Source of the DNA: Amycolatopsis benzoatilytica AK 16/65
GTDB taxonomy: Bacteria > Actinomycetota > Actinomycetes > Mycobacteriales > Pseudonocardiaceae
Length of the DNA: 64,000 bases
Reading direction: 5' to 3'
Assembly: GCF_000383915.1 (NCBI RefSeq)
Contig: NZ_KB912942.1
Span: forward strand, 2,959,195-3,023,194
Shown: in pieces, positions 24,945 through 36,900 of the stretch
How the letters are laid out: the number at the start of each line of letters is the position of its first letter
Numbering within the stretch: position 1 is the stretch's first letter
Made by a program: the position numbers and the translations under genes
Notes under the pieces: generated by a model
Told to the model about the DNA's origin: nothing
Databases searched by the model: none
The model's input: only the letters and a program-made list of their open reading frames with translations

Positions 24945-27900
24945 ATGGCCGAACGGATCTGTCCCGCCTCTTGCGAACAGGAACGGATCTGGTTCGCCAG
25001 CCAATTCGAGCAGAATTCCCCCGCTTATCACATCTCGGCGGCAATGTCGTTGCCGCCGGTCGCATTGCCGCCGGAAAAGATCGAGGAACTGCTCGCGACC
25101 GTGACGGCCCGGCACGAGGCCCTGCGCACCTCGCTGGCCGCCGACGAGCACGGCGTGCTGCACCAGACGGTCCACGACGAGGTGGTGCTCGACGTCGAAC
25201 ACGTCGACCTGCGCGCACGCGAGCGCGCAGCGGCCGAGGCGGCAGCTCGCGACCTGCTGCGGGAGCTGAGTCTTCGGCCGCTCCCCCTGTATCGGGCACC
25301 TCTGTGGCGCGCGGTATGCGTTCGTCTGGCTGACGAGGACTACTGGCTGCTGTTCGTGGTGCACCATGCGGTATTCGACGCGACGTCGAGTGTGCTGTTG
25401 CAGGCTGAGCTGGACGAGCTGTGTGCGGCGTCGGCGGCCGGACGACCGGCGGAGCTGCCGGAACTGGCGACGCAGTACGCCGACTACTCGGCGCGCCAGC
25501 GCTCCGCTAGCGGCGATCAAGAACGGCGGCTGGCGTACTGGCGCGATCAGCTCGCCGAACTGCCGGACGAGAACCTGCTGCCCACGGATCTGCCTCGGCC
25601 CGCGGTGCCGGGACACAAGGCCGCCGCAGTGCCGTTCCGTTTGCCGGACGGCTTCCTCGACCGAGTGACCGCAGTCGGCCGCGAACTCCGCGCGACGGCG
25701 TTCATGGTGCTGCTGGCCGCGCACCACGTGCTGCTGGCGCGACTGTCGGGCACCGCGGACGTGGCGATCGCGGTGCCGGCCTCCAGCCGTGACCGGGCGA
25801 CGCAGTCGGTGATCGGGATGTTCGTCGACACGGTGATCGTGCGCGTCGCGCTGCCCCCCGGACTGACCTTCGCCGAAGCGGTCTCGCGGGTGCGGGAAGC
25901 ACTGTTCGACGGCTTGCGGCACAGGGGAATCTCGTTCCAGGAGATCGCCGAGGAGTTCAGTGCCGGCGGGGCCGGCCGGTTCGGCCGGCTGTCCCGGCTC
26001 GCGTTCAACTACGTGCCGTCGTCGGGGCACGAGTCGGTCCACAACGGGTGGGCCCGCGCCGATCTCGCGCTTGAGTTGTCCGCTGTGGACGGATGGCTGC
26101 TGTACCGGACGGATCTGTTCCGGCGGAGCGGCGCCGAGGCGCTGACCCGGCGCTACCTCGGTTTGCTCACCGCGGCACTGGACGCGCCCGGCACGCGGCT
26201 GCGCGACCTCCCCCTGCACGCCGACGGCGAACTGGCGGAGGTGCTGGCCTGGAGCACCGGCGAACCCGCGGCGGCTCCGGAACCGCTGTCCGACCTGCTC
26301 GCCCGGCACGCCGGGAACGCGCCGCAGCGCACCGCCGTGGAAGCGCCGGACGCCACGTTGACCTACGCCGAACTGCACGAACAGGTCGAGCGCCTGGCCG
26401 CGGTCCTGACTGCCCGCGGGATCGGTCCGGAGCAGGTCGTGGCGATCGTCGTGCCCCGGTCCGCCGCCTATCTGACTGCTGTCCTGGCGGTGCTCCGATC
26501 CGGAGCGGCGTTCGCCCCGATCGACGCCGACACCCCGCCACCGCGAATCGCGACGCTGCTGGCGAACACCACGGCAACCGTGGCCACCTCGTCCACAGTG
26601 GACCTCTTGCCGCCGGGAAGCGACCCCCTCGTGCTGGACGCGCTGGACGATCTGCCAATCGCGGCGACGATCCGGCCGGCGGTTCCCGACAACGCGGCCT
26701 ACCTGCTGCACACCTCCGGCTCGACCGGCGAGCCGAAAGGCGTGGTGGCCACGCGCGGATCGTGGGCGCGGCTGGCCGCGACCTGGGCCGGGCGGCTGGG
26801 CCTGACGGGCGAGTCACGAGTCGCGCAACTCGCCTCCGCGGCCTTCGACGCCTCCGTGGCCGAGATCGGCGCTGCGGTGGCCGCTGGTGCGACGCTGGTG
26901 ATCCCCGATGCTCCGACAGCCGGCGAGAATCTGGCGAAGTGGCTGGACGAGCGGGCGGTCACCGAACTGCTGCTCACTCCGACGGTCCTCGCCAGCCTGC
27001 CGGAAGGATCGCTCCGAACCGTCCGCACGGTGTTCGTCGGCAGCGAGGCGTGCCCGACGGAACTGGCGGCGCGATGGCACCGGAACGGGCGCCGGGTCGT
27101 CAACGCCTACGGCCCTACCGAGGCGACGGTCAGCGCGACGCTCTGGGACTTCGAACCCGGTGCCGAGACGCCGACCGCGCCGATCGGCCGCCCGCATCGG
27201 GGCGCTCAGGTCTACGTGCTGGACGCGGCGCTGAAACCGGTGCCGCCGGGGGTGACCGGGGAGCTGTACCTCGCGGGGTCCGGCGTCGCCCGGGGTTACC
27301 TGGGCCAGCCGGGCCGGTCGGCGGAGCGGTTCGTGGCCTGCCCGTTCGGCCCGCCGGGTGCGCGGATGTACCGCAGCGGCGACCTCGCGAGGTGGAGCTT
27401 CGACGGGCTGCTGGAGTTCCGGGGCCGCGCCGACGACCAGGTCAAGGTGAACGGCATCCGGGTCGAGCCCGGCGAGATCGAGGCCGCCCTGCTGGCGCGG
27501 CCGGACGTCGAGCACGCCGTGGTCGTGCTCCGCGAAGGACGGCTGGTCGGATACGTTGCCGGGTCCGCTGTGGACACCGAGGCGGCGCTCGCGGACCTCG
27601 CGCACCGCCTGCCCAGCGGACTGGTGCCCGGCGCGCTGGTCGCGGTGCAGTCGATTCCGTTCACTCGCAACGGCAAACTCGACCGGAGCGCGCTGCCCGC
27701 GCCCGCGGCGCCCACGGCTCCCCGCGGCGGAGAGGCGTCCGGCACGGTCGGGCTGATCTGCCAGCTGTTCGCCGAGGTGCTCGGGGTGGCCGAGGCCGGG
27801 CCAGAGGACAGCTTCTTCGCGCTGGGCGGCGACAGCATGTCCTCGATCCGGCTGGTGAACCGCGCCCGCAAGGCAGGTCTGACCTTCTCGCCGCGGGACG

Positions 27901-30900
27901 TGTTCCGGCGGCGGACCCCGGCCCGGATCGCCGCCGCCGGGCCCGAGAAGCCGCCGGAAAGGCCGTCCCGCAACGGTTCCCGCGCGGAGGAACGGACGCT
28001 GGCGGACGTGTTCGCCGAGACCGCGCGGCGGCATCCGGAGGCTCCGGCGCTCGACGACGGAACCGCGTTGCTGAGCTACTCCGCCCTGTCCGAGCAGGCC
28101 AGTGCCCTGGCTGAGCGCCTGCGAAGCCACGGGGTCGGCGCGGGAGATCGGGTCGGGGTGCGGGTTCCCTCCGGCACGGCCGAACTGTACGTCGCCATCC
28201 TGGGCGTGCTCATCGCCGGCGCGGCCTACGTCCCGGTGGACGCCGACGATCCGGAAGAACGTGTCGAACGGATCTTCAGCGAGGCCGAGGTCGCAGCCGT
28301 AGTGCGGCAGGGCGGCCGGGTCAAGCCGCGCCCCGCGACCGGGAGCCGGGCGGACGGCGAGGTCTGGGCGATCTTCACGTCGGGCTCCACAGGGCGGCCG
28401 AAGGGCGTCGCCGTGCCGCATTCCGCTGCGGTGTCCTTTGCCGACAGCGAGGCGCGGCTGTTCTGCGCGGGTCGGCCGCTCGGGCCTGGCGACCGGGTGC
28501 TCGCCGGGCTCTCCGTCGCCTTCGACGGGTCCTGCGAGGAAATCTGGCTGGCGTGGCGCAGCGGTGCGTGCCTGGTTCCGGCGGCCCGGGAAGCGGTCGA
28601 AGGGACTTGGTTGCGGGAGCGCGGGATCAGCGTGGTCTCGACGGTGCCCGCTCTCGCCGCCGCCTGGACAGCGCAGGATCTGGAGTCGGTGCGGCTGCTG
28701 ATTTTCGGCGGCGAGCCGTGCCCGGCCGATCTGCTCGATCGGCTGGCCGGGCCGGACCGCGAGATCTGGAATACCTACGGACCCACCGAAGCCACCGTGG
28801 TCGCGACGCTGTGGCGGCACCGGCCCGGTCGCGCGACGACGGCGACGGCGCCGATCGGCCGTCCGTTGCCGGGCGTCGCCGCGCACGTGCTCGACACGCG
28901 GTTGCGCCCGGTGGAACCGGGCGAGCCCGGCGAGCTGTACCTGACCGGACCCGGACTCGCCCGCGGCTACCTCGGCCGCCCGGGCTTGTCGGCCGAGCGG
29001 TTCGTGGCCTGTCCGTTCGGCCCGCCGGGCGCGCGGATGTACCGCACCGGCGACCTGGTCCGCGAGCACTCCGACGGCATCCTGCACTTCTGCGGGCGCG
29101 CCGACGAGCAGGTCAAGGTCCGCGGCGTGCGGATCGAGCCGGCCGAGGTCGAAGCGGCCCTGCGCGCCGATCCGGCGATCGAGCGCGCGGCGGTAGCCGT
29201 GCGGGAAGACGAGCCGGGAAGGCGACGAATCATCGGCTACGTCGTGCCCGCTCCAGGGTCCACAGTGGACGTCGAGAGCGTGCTGACCGGGCTCGCGACC
29301 ACGCTGCCCGGCGCTTTCGTCCCGGCCGACCTGGTTGTCTTGGAAGAGATCCCGACCACCCGCAACGGCAAGACCGACCGCGCCGCGTTGCCGGCCCCAG
29401 TCCGGTCCGCGACGGCCACCACGCGCTCGACCACCTCGGCGGAGCAGGTGCTCTGCCAGGTGTTCGCCGAGGTGCTCGGGCTCGCCGGGGTCGGAGTCGA
29501 CGACAGCTTCTTCGCGCTCGGCGGGGACAGCCTGCTGGCGATCGCCCTGGTCGGCCGGGCGCAGGCGAAGGGGGTCCGCTTCACGCCGCACGAGCTGTTC
29601 CTGCGCCGCACCCCGGCCCGGCTGGCGCGGCTGGCCGGAGACCGCCGGACGCCCGCCGACTTCCCGCTGGCGCGGCTGAATCAGGCCGAGGTCGACGGCC
29701 TGCTCCGCGACTACCCGGGCCTCGTCGACGTCGTGGCGCTGACGCCGCTGCAAAAGGGCCTGGTGTTCCACGGCAGTTACGACACCGACGACAACTACCG
29801 AGTCCAGCTGGCGCTCGATCTGGACGGCGACCTCGATCCGGGCCGGCTTCGCGCCGCGATGGACGCGCTGGTCCGCCGCTACCCGAACCTCGGTGCGGCG
29901 TTCCCGGCCACCCGCGACGGCCAGCTCGTGCAGGTGCTCCCGGCGCACCGCCCGCCGCGTTGGCGCGAGGCGGATCGCTCCTTGGCAGAACACGAGGCCG
30001 AGCGGATCGCCGCCGAGGAGCTGCGTGCGCCTCTGGACCTTGCCCGTCCGCCGCTGTTGCGCGCCGCGTTGCTGAGGCTGGGCGAAGGACGGTCGCGGCT
30101 GCTGCTGACCCTGCACCACGTGCTGCTGGACGGCTGGTCCACCCCGATCCTCCTCCGCGAACTGCTCGCGCTGGCCGCGGGCGCGCAGCTGCCGCCCGCC
30201 GCCGACCACCGCGACTACCTGCGCTGGCTGGCCGAACAGGACCATGCGGTCGCGGCCAAGGCATGGGCGCAGGCGTTGCGGGATCTCGACGGCCCGACCC
30301 TGCTCGCCCCGGAACGGCTGCGCTCGCGCACTGTCCGGCCGGAACAGGTCGGCACCCGGCTGCGGGCGGAGGTCTTCGACGCTCTCCGGGATCGGCTGCG
30401 CGGGCTGGACCTGACGCTCAACGCCGCGGTGCAAGCGGCGTGGGCGGTTCTGCTCGGCAGGCTCACCGGAAAGCCCGATGTCGTGTTCGGCACGACGGTC
30501 TCCGGGCGACCGGCCGAGCTGGAGCACGCCGACCGGATGGTGGGGCTGCTGATCAACACGATTCCGGTCCGGGTCCGGTGCTCGCCGCACGAGCCGCTGG
30601 CCGGGCTGTTGCGCCAGGTGCAGGACCAGCAGGCGGATCTGCTGGAACACCAGTATCTCGGGCTCGCCGACATCCAGCGCGCGGCCGGGCACGGCGCGCT
30701 GTTCGACACCGCGACCGTGGTCGAGAGCTACCCGGACCTGGGCGGGCTCGGTCGCGCCGGCGCCGGCGAACTCGCGGTCACCGGGTTCGCCAGGCAGGAG
30801 TCGACGCATTACTCGCTCTACCTCTACGTGATCCCTGGCCGCGAGCTGACCGTCGAACTCGCCTACCGGCCGGACGTGGTCGGGGCGGACACCGCGACCG

Positions 30901-33900
30901 AGATCGCCGAGAGTTTCCTCCGCCTGCTGACCGCGATCGCTGTGCAGCCTTCGCGCCCCGCCGGAGCGGTCCGGCTGCTGACCGACGACCGCGCTCAGGC
31001 GTTGCTCTCGACCGGATTCGGCACCCGGTCGGCGGCCCCGCCGTTCGATCCGGTCTCGGTGGCCGATCCCGGCCGGATCGCGGTGCGCGACGTGCGGGGG
31101 CAGCTGACCTATCGCGAACTCGACGCAGCGGCGAACCGGCTGGCGCACTTGCTGATCCAGCACGGCGCGGGGCCGGAAAAGACCGTGGCAGTGGCGATCC
31201 CGCCGTCCGCGGACTACCTGACCGCACTGCTCGCGATCACTCGGGCGGGCGCGGCCGTGCTGCCGCTCGACCTCAACCATCCGCAGCAGCGCCGGCGGTT
31301 CATGGTCGAGGACACCCGCCCGCTGCTGACTCTCGGAACCGCGACGACACTCGACGGAGTGCCCGGTCCGCATCTCGTTCTGCCGAGCGCGATCGATCAG
31401 CCCGACACGCGCCCGGTTGAGCGCGCGACGCCGCAGCATCCAGCGTTTCTCTTCTACACCTCAGGTTCGACCGGCACCCCGAAGGCGGTCGTCACCACGC
31501 GCGCCGCGGTCGCGAACGCCGTCGCCGCCTTCGTCCCCGGCTACCGCCTCGACCGGAACGCCCGGATGGCGCACACCACCTCGGCCGCGTTCGACATCTC
31601 GGTGGCAGAACTGTTCGCGCCGCTCGCCGCGGGCGCGACGGTGGTGATCCCGGGTCCCGGCGTGCCGCGTGCCGGGGCCGGACTCGGCGATTGGCTGCGC
31701 GAGTCGGAAATCAGCCACGTTCAACTGGTGCCGACGGTGCTGGGCACGATCCCGCCCGAATCGGCGGCCGGGCTCCGCACAGTGATCGTCGGCGGCGAGG
31801 CGTGTCCGGGCGAACTGGCGCAGCGGTGGAGTGCGGGCCGCACGGTGGTGAACGCCTACGGCCCTACCGAGGCGACGATCTGGGCGACGCTGTGGGACTG
31901 CGAGCCCGGCTCGGCCGCCGCTGTCGCCGCGATCGGCAAGCCGATGCCAGGGGTGCGCGTCCTCGTCCTGGACTCGGCGCTGCGGCCGCTCCCGCCGGGC
32001 ATCACCGGTGAGCTGTACCTGGCCGGAGATTGCCTCGCCCGCGGTTACGGCGGCCGGCCCGCGCTGACCGCCGAGCGGTTCACCGCTTGCCCGTACGGTC
32101 CGCCGGGCACGCGCATGTACCGGACCGGCGACCTCGCGCACTGGGATTCCGATGGCACGCTGCACTACGACGGCCGCACGGACGGCCAGCTGAAGATCAA
32201 CGGCGTACGGGTGGAACCCGGCGAGATCGAAGCGGCACTGCTGAGGCATCCGGATGTCGGACAGGCCGTCGTGGTCACCGTCGAGAAGCGCCTGATCGCG
32301 TACGTGGTCCCCAAAATCGACGCAGCAGACGTCCGGGAGCATCTCGGCCAGCTGCTGCCGCAGTCCGTGGTGCCTGGTGCGGTCGTCGCGCTCGACGAGC
32401 TGCCCCGGCTGGCCAACGGCAAGATCGACCGCGCCGCGCTGCCCCGGCCGGTCCGGCAGGGGACGCGTCACCCGGCCACCGCGCGGGAGGCGACGCTGTG
32501 CCGGATCTTCGGCGAACTGCTCGGCACAACCGGCGTCGGCGCGGACGACGGATTCCTGGATCTGGGCGGCGACAGCATTTCCGCGATCCAGCTGGTGACC
32601 CGGGCACAGTCCGCCGGGCTCGGATTCACGCTGCGCGAGGTGTTCCGCCACGGCAGTCCGGCGGGACTCGCCGCGGTGGCGCGGGTTCCGGCCGGCGGCG
32701 AGCCGAGCGGCGGGACCGTGCAGCTGACCCCGGTGATGCACTGGCTGGCCGAGACCGGCGGCGACATCGGCCGGTTCAGTCAGTCCGCCTTCGTGCACAC
32801 CCCCGCCGGGCTGACCGAGGCGCGCCTGGCGGGCGCGTTGGAGCAGGTGCTCGCGCGGCACGAGATGCTGCGGATGCGGTGGACGCGAGCGGCGATCGAC
32901 ATCCAGCCGGGTGCGGGCAACTGCCTTCGCCGGGTCGACGTCACCGGTCCGGACGCCGACGCGCTGATCCGGGAGGAGGCCGCGGCGGCGGGTGCGTCGC
33001 TCGCGCCGGAGCAAGGGGTGATCGTGCGGGCAGTCTGGTTCGATGCCGGAGCTGCCCGCCGGGGCAGCCTCCTGCTCGTCGTGCACCACCTGGCCGTGGA
33101 CATCGTGTCCTGGCCGATCCTCCTGTCCGATCTCGCCGCTGCCTGCGAGACCCCAGGAACGCCGTTGCCACCTGTGCCGACCTCCTTCCGCGTCTGGGCC
33201 GCACGACTGCACGAGGAAGCCCGCTCCACGCGACGGGTGGCCGAGCTGCCGTACTGGAACTCGGTCTTGGCCGGCACTGGCCCGGTGATCACCACGGAGA
33301 GCCTGGACCCGGAGCGGGACACCTTCGGCTCGGCGACGCATCACACCGTGTCTCTGCCGGTGGACACCACTCGCGCTGTGCTCGGCCCGGTGTGCACGGC
33401 GTTCCACGCCTCCGTGGAGGACGTCCTGCTCACCGCGCTGGCCGTCGCGGTCGCTGACTGGCGGGAGCGCAACTGCCTGCCGCGCAAGGCATTCTGGGTC
33501 GATGTTGAGGGCCATGGCCGGGCAGACCTCGATGACGGGATCGACCTGACGCGCACGGTCGGCTGGTTCACCAGCATGCGTCCGGTGCGGCTCGACCCCG
33601 GTCCGCTCCAGTGGGACGACCTCTGGTCCGGCGGCGCGGACGCGGGCGCGTGCCTGCGCCGGGTCAAGGAGCAGGTTCGCTCCGCGCCGGGCCGGGGCAT
33701 CGGCTACGGGCTGCTGCGCTACCTCAACCCGGACACCGCGGCCACCCTCGCCGCCGCCCCCGCGGCCCAGATCGCGTTCAACTACCTCGGCCGGTTCACC
33801 CCGTCCGCCGAAGCGGACTGGGCTCCGGTGACCGACTACCACGCGCTGACCTCCGAGGTGATCACCGGCGGCTCCGGCAACCGGCAGCCGCTGGGCCATC

Positions 33901-36900
33901 CGCTGCTCGTCGACGCGCACGTCACCGAAGGCCCGGACGGCCCCGTCCTCGGCGCCACCTGGACCTGCGCCTCGGCCCTGCTGTCCGAAGAAGACGTACA
34001 GGACCTGGCGGAGTGCTGGACCCGCTCGGTGACCGCGCTGGCCGACCACGCCCGGACTCCCGGAACCGGCGGGCACACGCCGTCGGACTTCCCGCTGGTT
34101 CCGCTGCGCCAGTCCGATGTGGACAGAATCGCGGCGGACTACCCGGGCTTCGCCGACGTCCTGCCGCTCACGCCGCTGCAACGGGGATTCGTGTTCCACG
34201 CCAACCTGGACAGCGCCGACGCCGATCTCTATCGCATGCAGCTCAGCGTGGATCTCACCGGCGAGGTGGAAGCTTCGCGGCTGCGGGCGGCGGTGGCCTC
34301 GGTGCTGGCGCGCCATCCCCACCTGCGCGCCGCTTTCCCGACGGTCAGCTCGGGTGAGCCGGTCGCGGTGATCCCAGCGCTGACCGAGCCGGAGTGGGCC
34401 GAGGCCGACCTGCGGGCCGGCGGCTCGGCGGAAGCGCTCGCCGAGGAGGCGGCGGCCCGGCCGTTCGACCTGACCAGGCCGCCGTTGGTGCGAGCGCTGC
34501 TGGTGCGGCTGCCCGGCGGACGGAACCGGCTGGTGCTCACCTACCACCACGTTCTGCTGGACGGGTGGTCGATTCCGTTGCTGCTGGACGAGATTCGCCG
34601 CGGGTACACCGGGCAATCCGGGGCGTCGGCGGCGGAGCTGCGCGACTACTTCGACTGGCTCGGCGGACGGGACCGCGAAGCGGCAGTTCGGGCGTGGCGG
34701 TCTTCCCTGGACGGCCTCGCCGGTCCGACGCTGGTCGCTGATCGGCGTGCCGTCGCCGATCCGGTCGAGATCACGACTGCACTGTCCACTGAGGACTACG
34801 CCAGGTTGTCGGCGCGGCTACGGCAGCTCGGCGTCACGCTCAACACGGCCGTCCAAGGCGCCTGGGCGATTCTGCTCGCCGAGCACACCGGCCGCGCGGA
34901 CGTCGTGTTCGGCACCACCGTGTCCGGGCGGCCCCCGGAGCTGCCCGCCGCGAACGAACTGATCGGACTGCTGATCAACACGCTGCCGGTGCGGGTGCGG
35001 CTGGCCGCCGACGAACCGCTCGCCGAGTTCTTGCGGCGGCTTCAGCGGGAGCAGGCGGAGCTGTTCGAGCATCAGTACCTCGACCTCGCCGAGCTCCACC
35101 GGCTCGCCGGACACGGCGAGCTGTTCGACACCGCCACCGTCGTGGAGAACTACGCTGGCGCCCAGGAACTCCGCGACAGCGACGCCTTCTACGCCGGAGT
35201 CGGCGGGCGGGAGTCGACCCACTACCCGCTCGACCTGACCGTCCGTCCCGGCGCCGAACTCGGCGTCCGGCTGGCTTACCGGCCCGATGTGATCAGCGCG
35301 GCGACGGCGACCGAGCTGGCCTCGCGCTTCCGTCAGGCCCTGCTGACGGTAGCGGCCGAACCCGATCGGATCCTCCGGCCCACCCCGACCGTCGCCGAGT
35401 GGTTCAGTCAGATCGCCGCACGCCACGCGGACCGCCCCGCGGTCTCTGACGCGCGGGTCTCCTACACCTACGCGGAGCTCGACGCGGCGGCCAACCGGCT
35501 CGCACACTTGCTGATCGCCCGCGGCGCGGGCCCGGAGCGCACCGTCGCCGTCGCGGTGCCGCGCGGAGCCGACCACCCGCTGGCGATTCTGGCAGTGCTC
35601 AAGGCCGGAGCGGCGGTGCTGCCGGTGGACACCGGATACCCGGCCGAGCGGATCCGGTTCATGCTCGCCGACTCCCAGCCGGTACTGACCCTCGCGCACC
35701 AGGAACTGGACACTCCGCACCTCAACCTTGCCGAGCCTCCGACCGCCCAGGCCCTTGCCGCGCAGCCGGACACGCCGCCGAGCGTCGAGCCGCGGCCGCT
35801 GAACTCGGCGTTCGTGCTCTACACCTCGGGTTCGACCGGCACGCCGAAGGCCGTGTCCGTCCCGCACGCCGCGGTCGCGAGCATGGCTGCCGCGCAGATC
35901 GACGGGTTCGCCGTCGATGCCAGCTCCACCGTCTCCCAGTTGTCGTCGCCGAGCTTCGACGCGGCGATCTCCGAACTGTGCACCGCGTTGCTGTCCGGCG
36001 CGCATCTGCTGCTGCCGGCTCCGGACGTCATCCTGGAAGGCCCTTCGCTGGCCGAGTGGATCACCGAGCACGAGGTCACGCACGTGCAGCTCGCTCCCGC
36101 GGTGCTGGCGACCGTCCCGGCGGGGAGCCTGCCGCGAGTGCGCACCCTGGTGGTCGGGGGCGAAGCCTGCCCGGGCACGCTGATCGAGACGTGGGCGCGC
36201 GGCCGCGCGATGGTGAACACCTACGGCCCGGCCGAAGCCGCCGACACCGTCACACTGTGGCCCTGCTCCCCCGGTTCGGGCCACGCCGTCGCACCGATCG
36301 GCCGCCCCATTCCGGACACCGAAGTGTTCCTGCTGGACTCGCGACTGTCCCCGGTCGGCTCCGGAGAAGTCGGCGAGGTCTACGTCGCCGGGCCGGGTCT
36401 CACCCGGGGTTATCCGGGCCGGCCCGGGCTGACCGCGCAGCGGTTCACCGCCTGCCCGTTCGGCCCGCCCGGCGCGCGGATGTACCGCACCGGCGACCTG
36501 GGCCGCTGGGATTCCGGCGGCCTCCTGCACTACGAGGGACGCGTTGACGACCAGGTCAAGGTCAACGGGATCCGGATCGAACCGGGCGAGGTCGAGGCAG
36601 CCTTGACCGACCACCCGGACGTCGCGCAAGCGGTGGTCGCGCCGGCCAATGGGCGACTGATCGGCTACCTCGTGCCCGCGCTCGGCGCCGCGGTGGATCC
36701 GGCGGCCGTGCGGGCCGGGCTCGCGGCGCGGCTGCCGGTCCACCTCGTGCCGTCCGCGCTGCTGGTGATGGCGCAGATCCCCCGCACCGCCAACGGCAAA
36801 ATCGACCGTGCGGCACTGCCAAGACCGACCGTCCCCCAGCAATCCGCTGCCTTGGCCGGCCGGGCTTCGCGCACGCCGCACGAGCGGATGCTCTGCGAGG

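Noticed and set aside
26814..31439. Very long minus-strand open frame opposite the NRPS gene
   Set aside because: Its translation is low-complexity Arg/Gly/Gln-rich with no domains, the usual antisense frame of GC-rich coding DNA; the plus-strand NRPS motifs are unambiguous. The same holds for the long plus-strand frames at 4263-6986 and 15904-18696.
31400..32570. Assigning glycine outright to A3
   Set aside because: Position 239 differs from the classic code, and an epimerase follows, which argues for a chiral residue.
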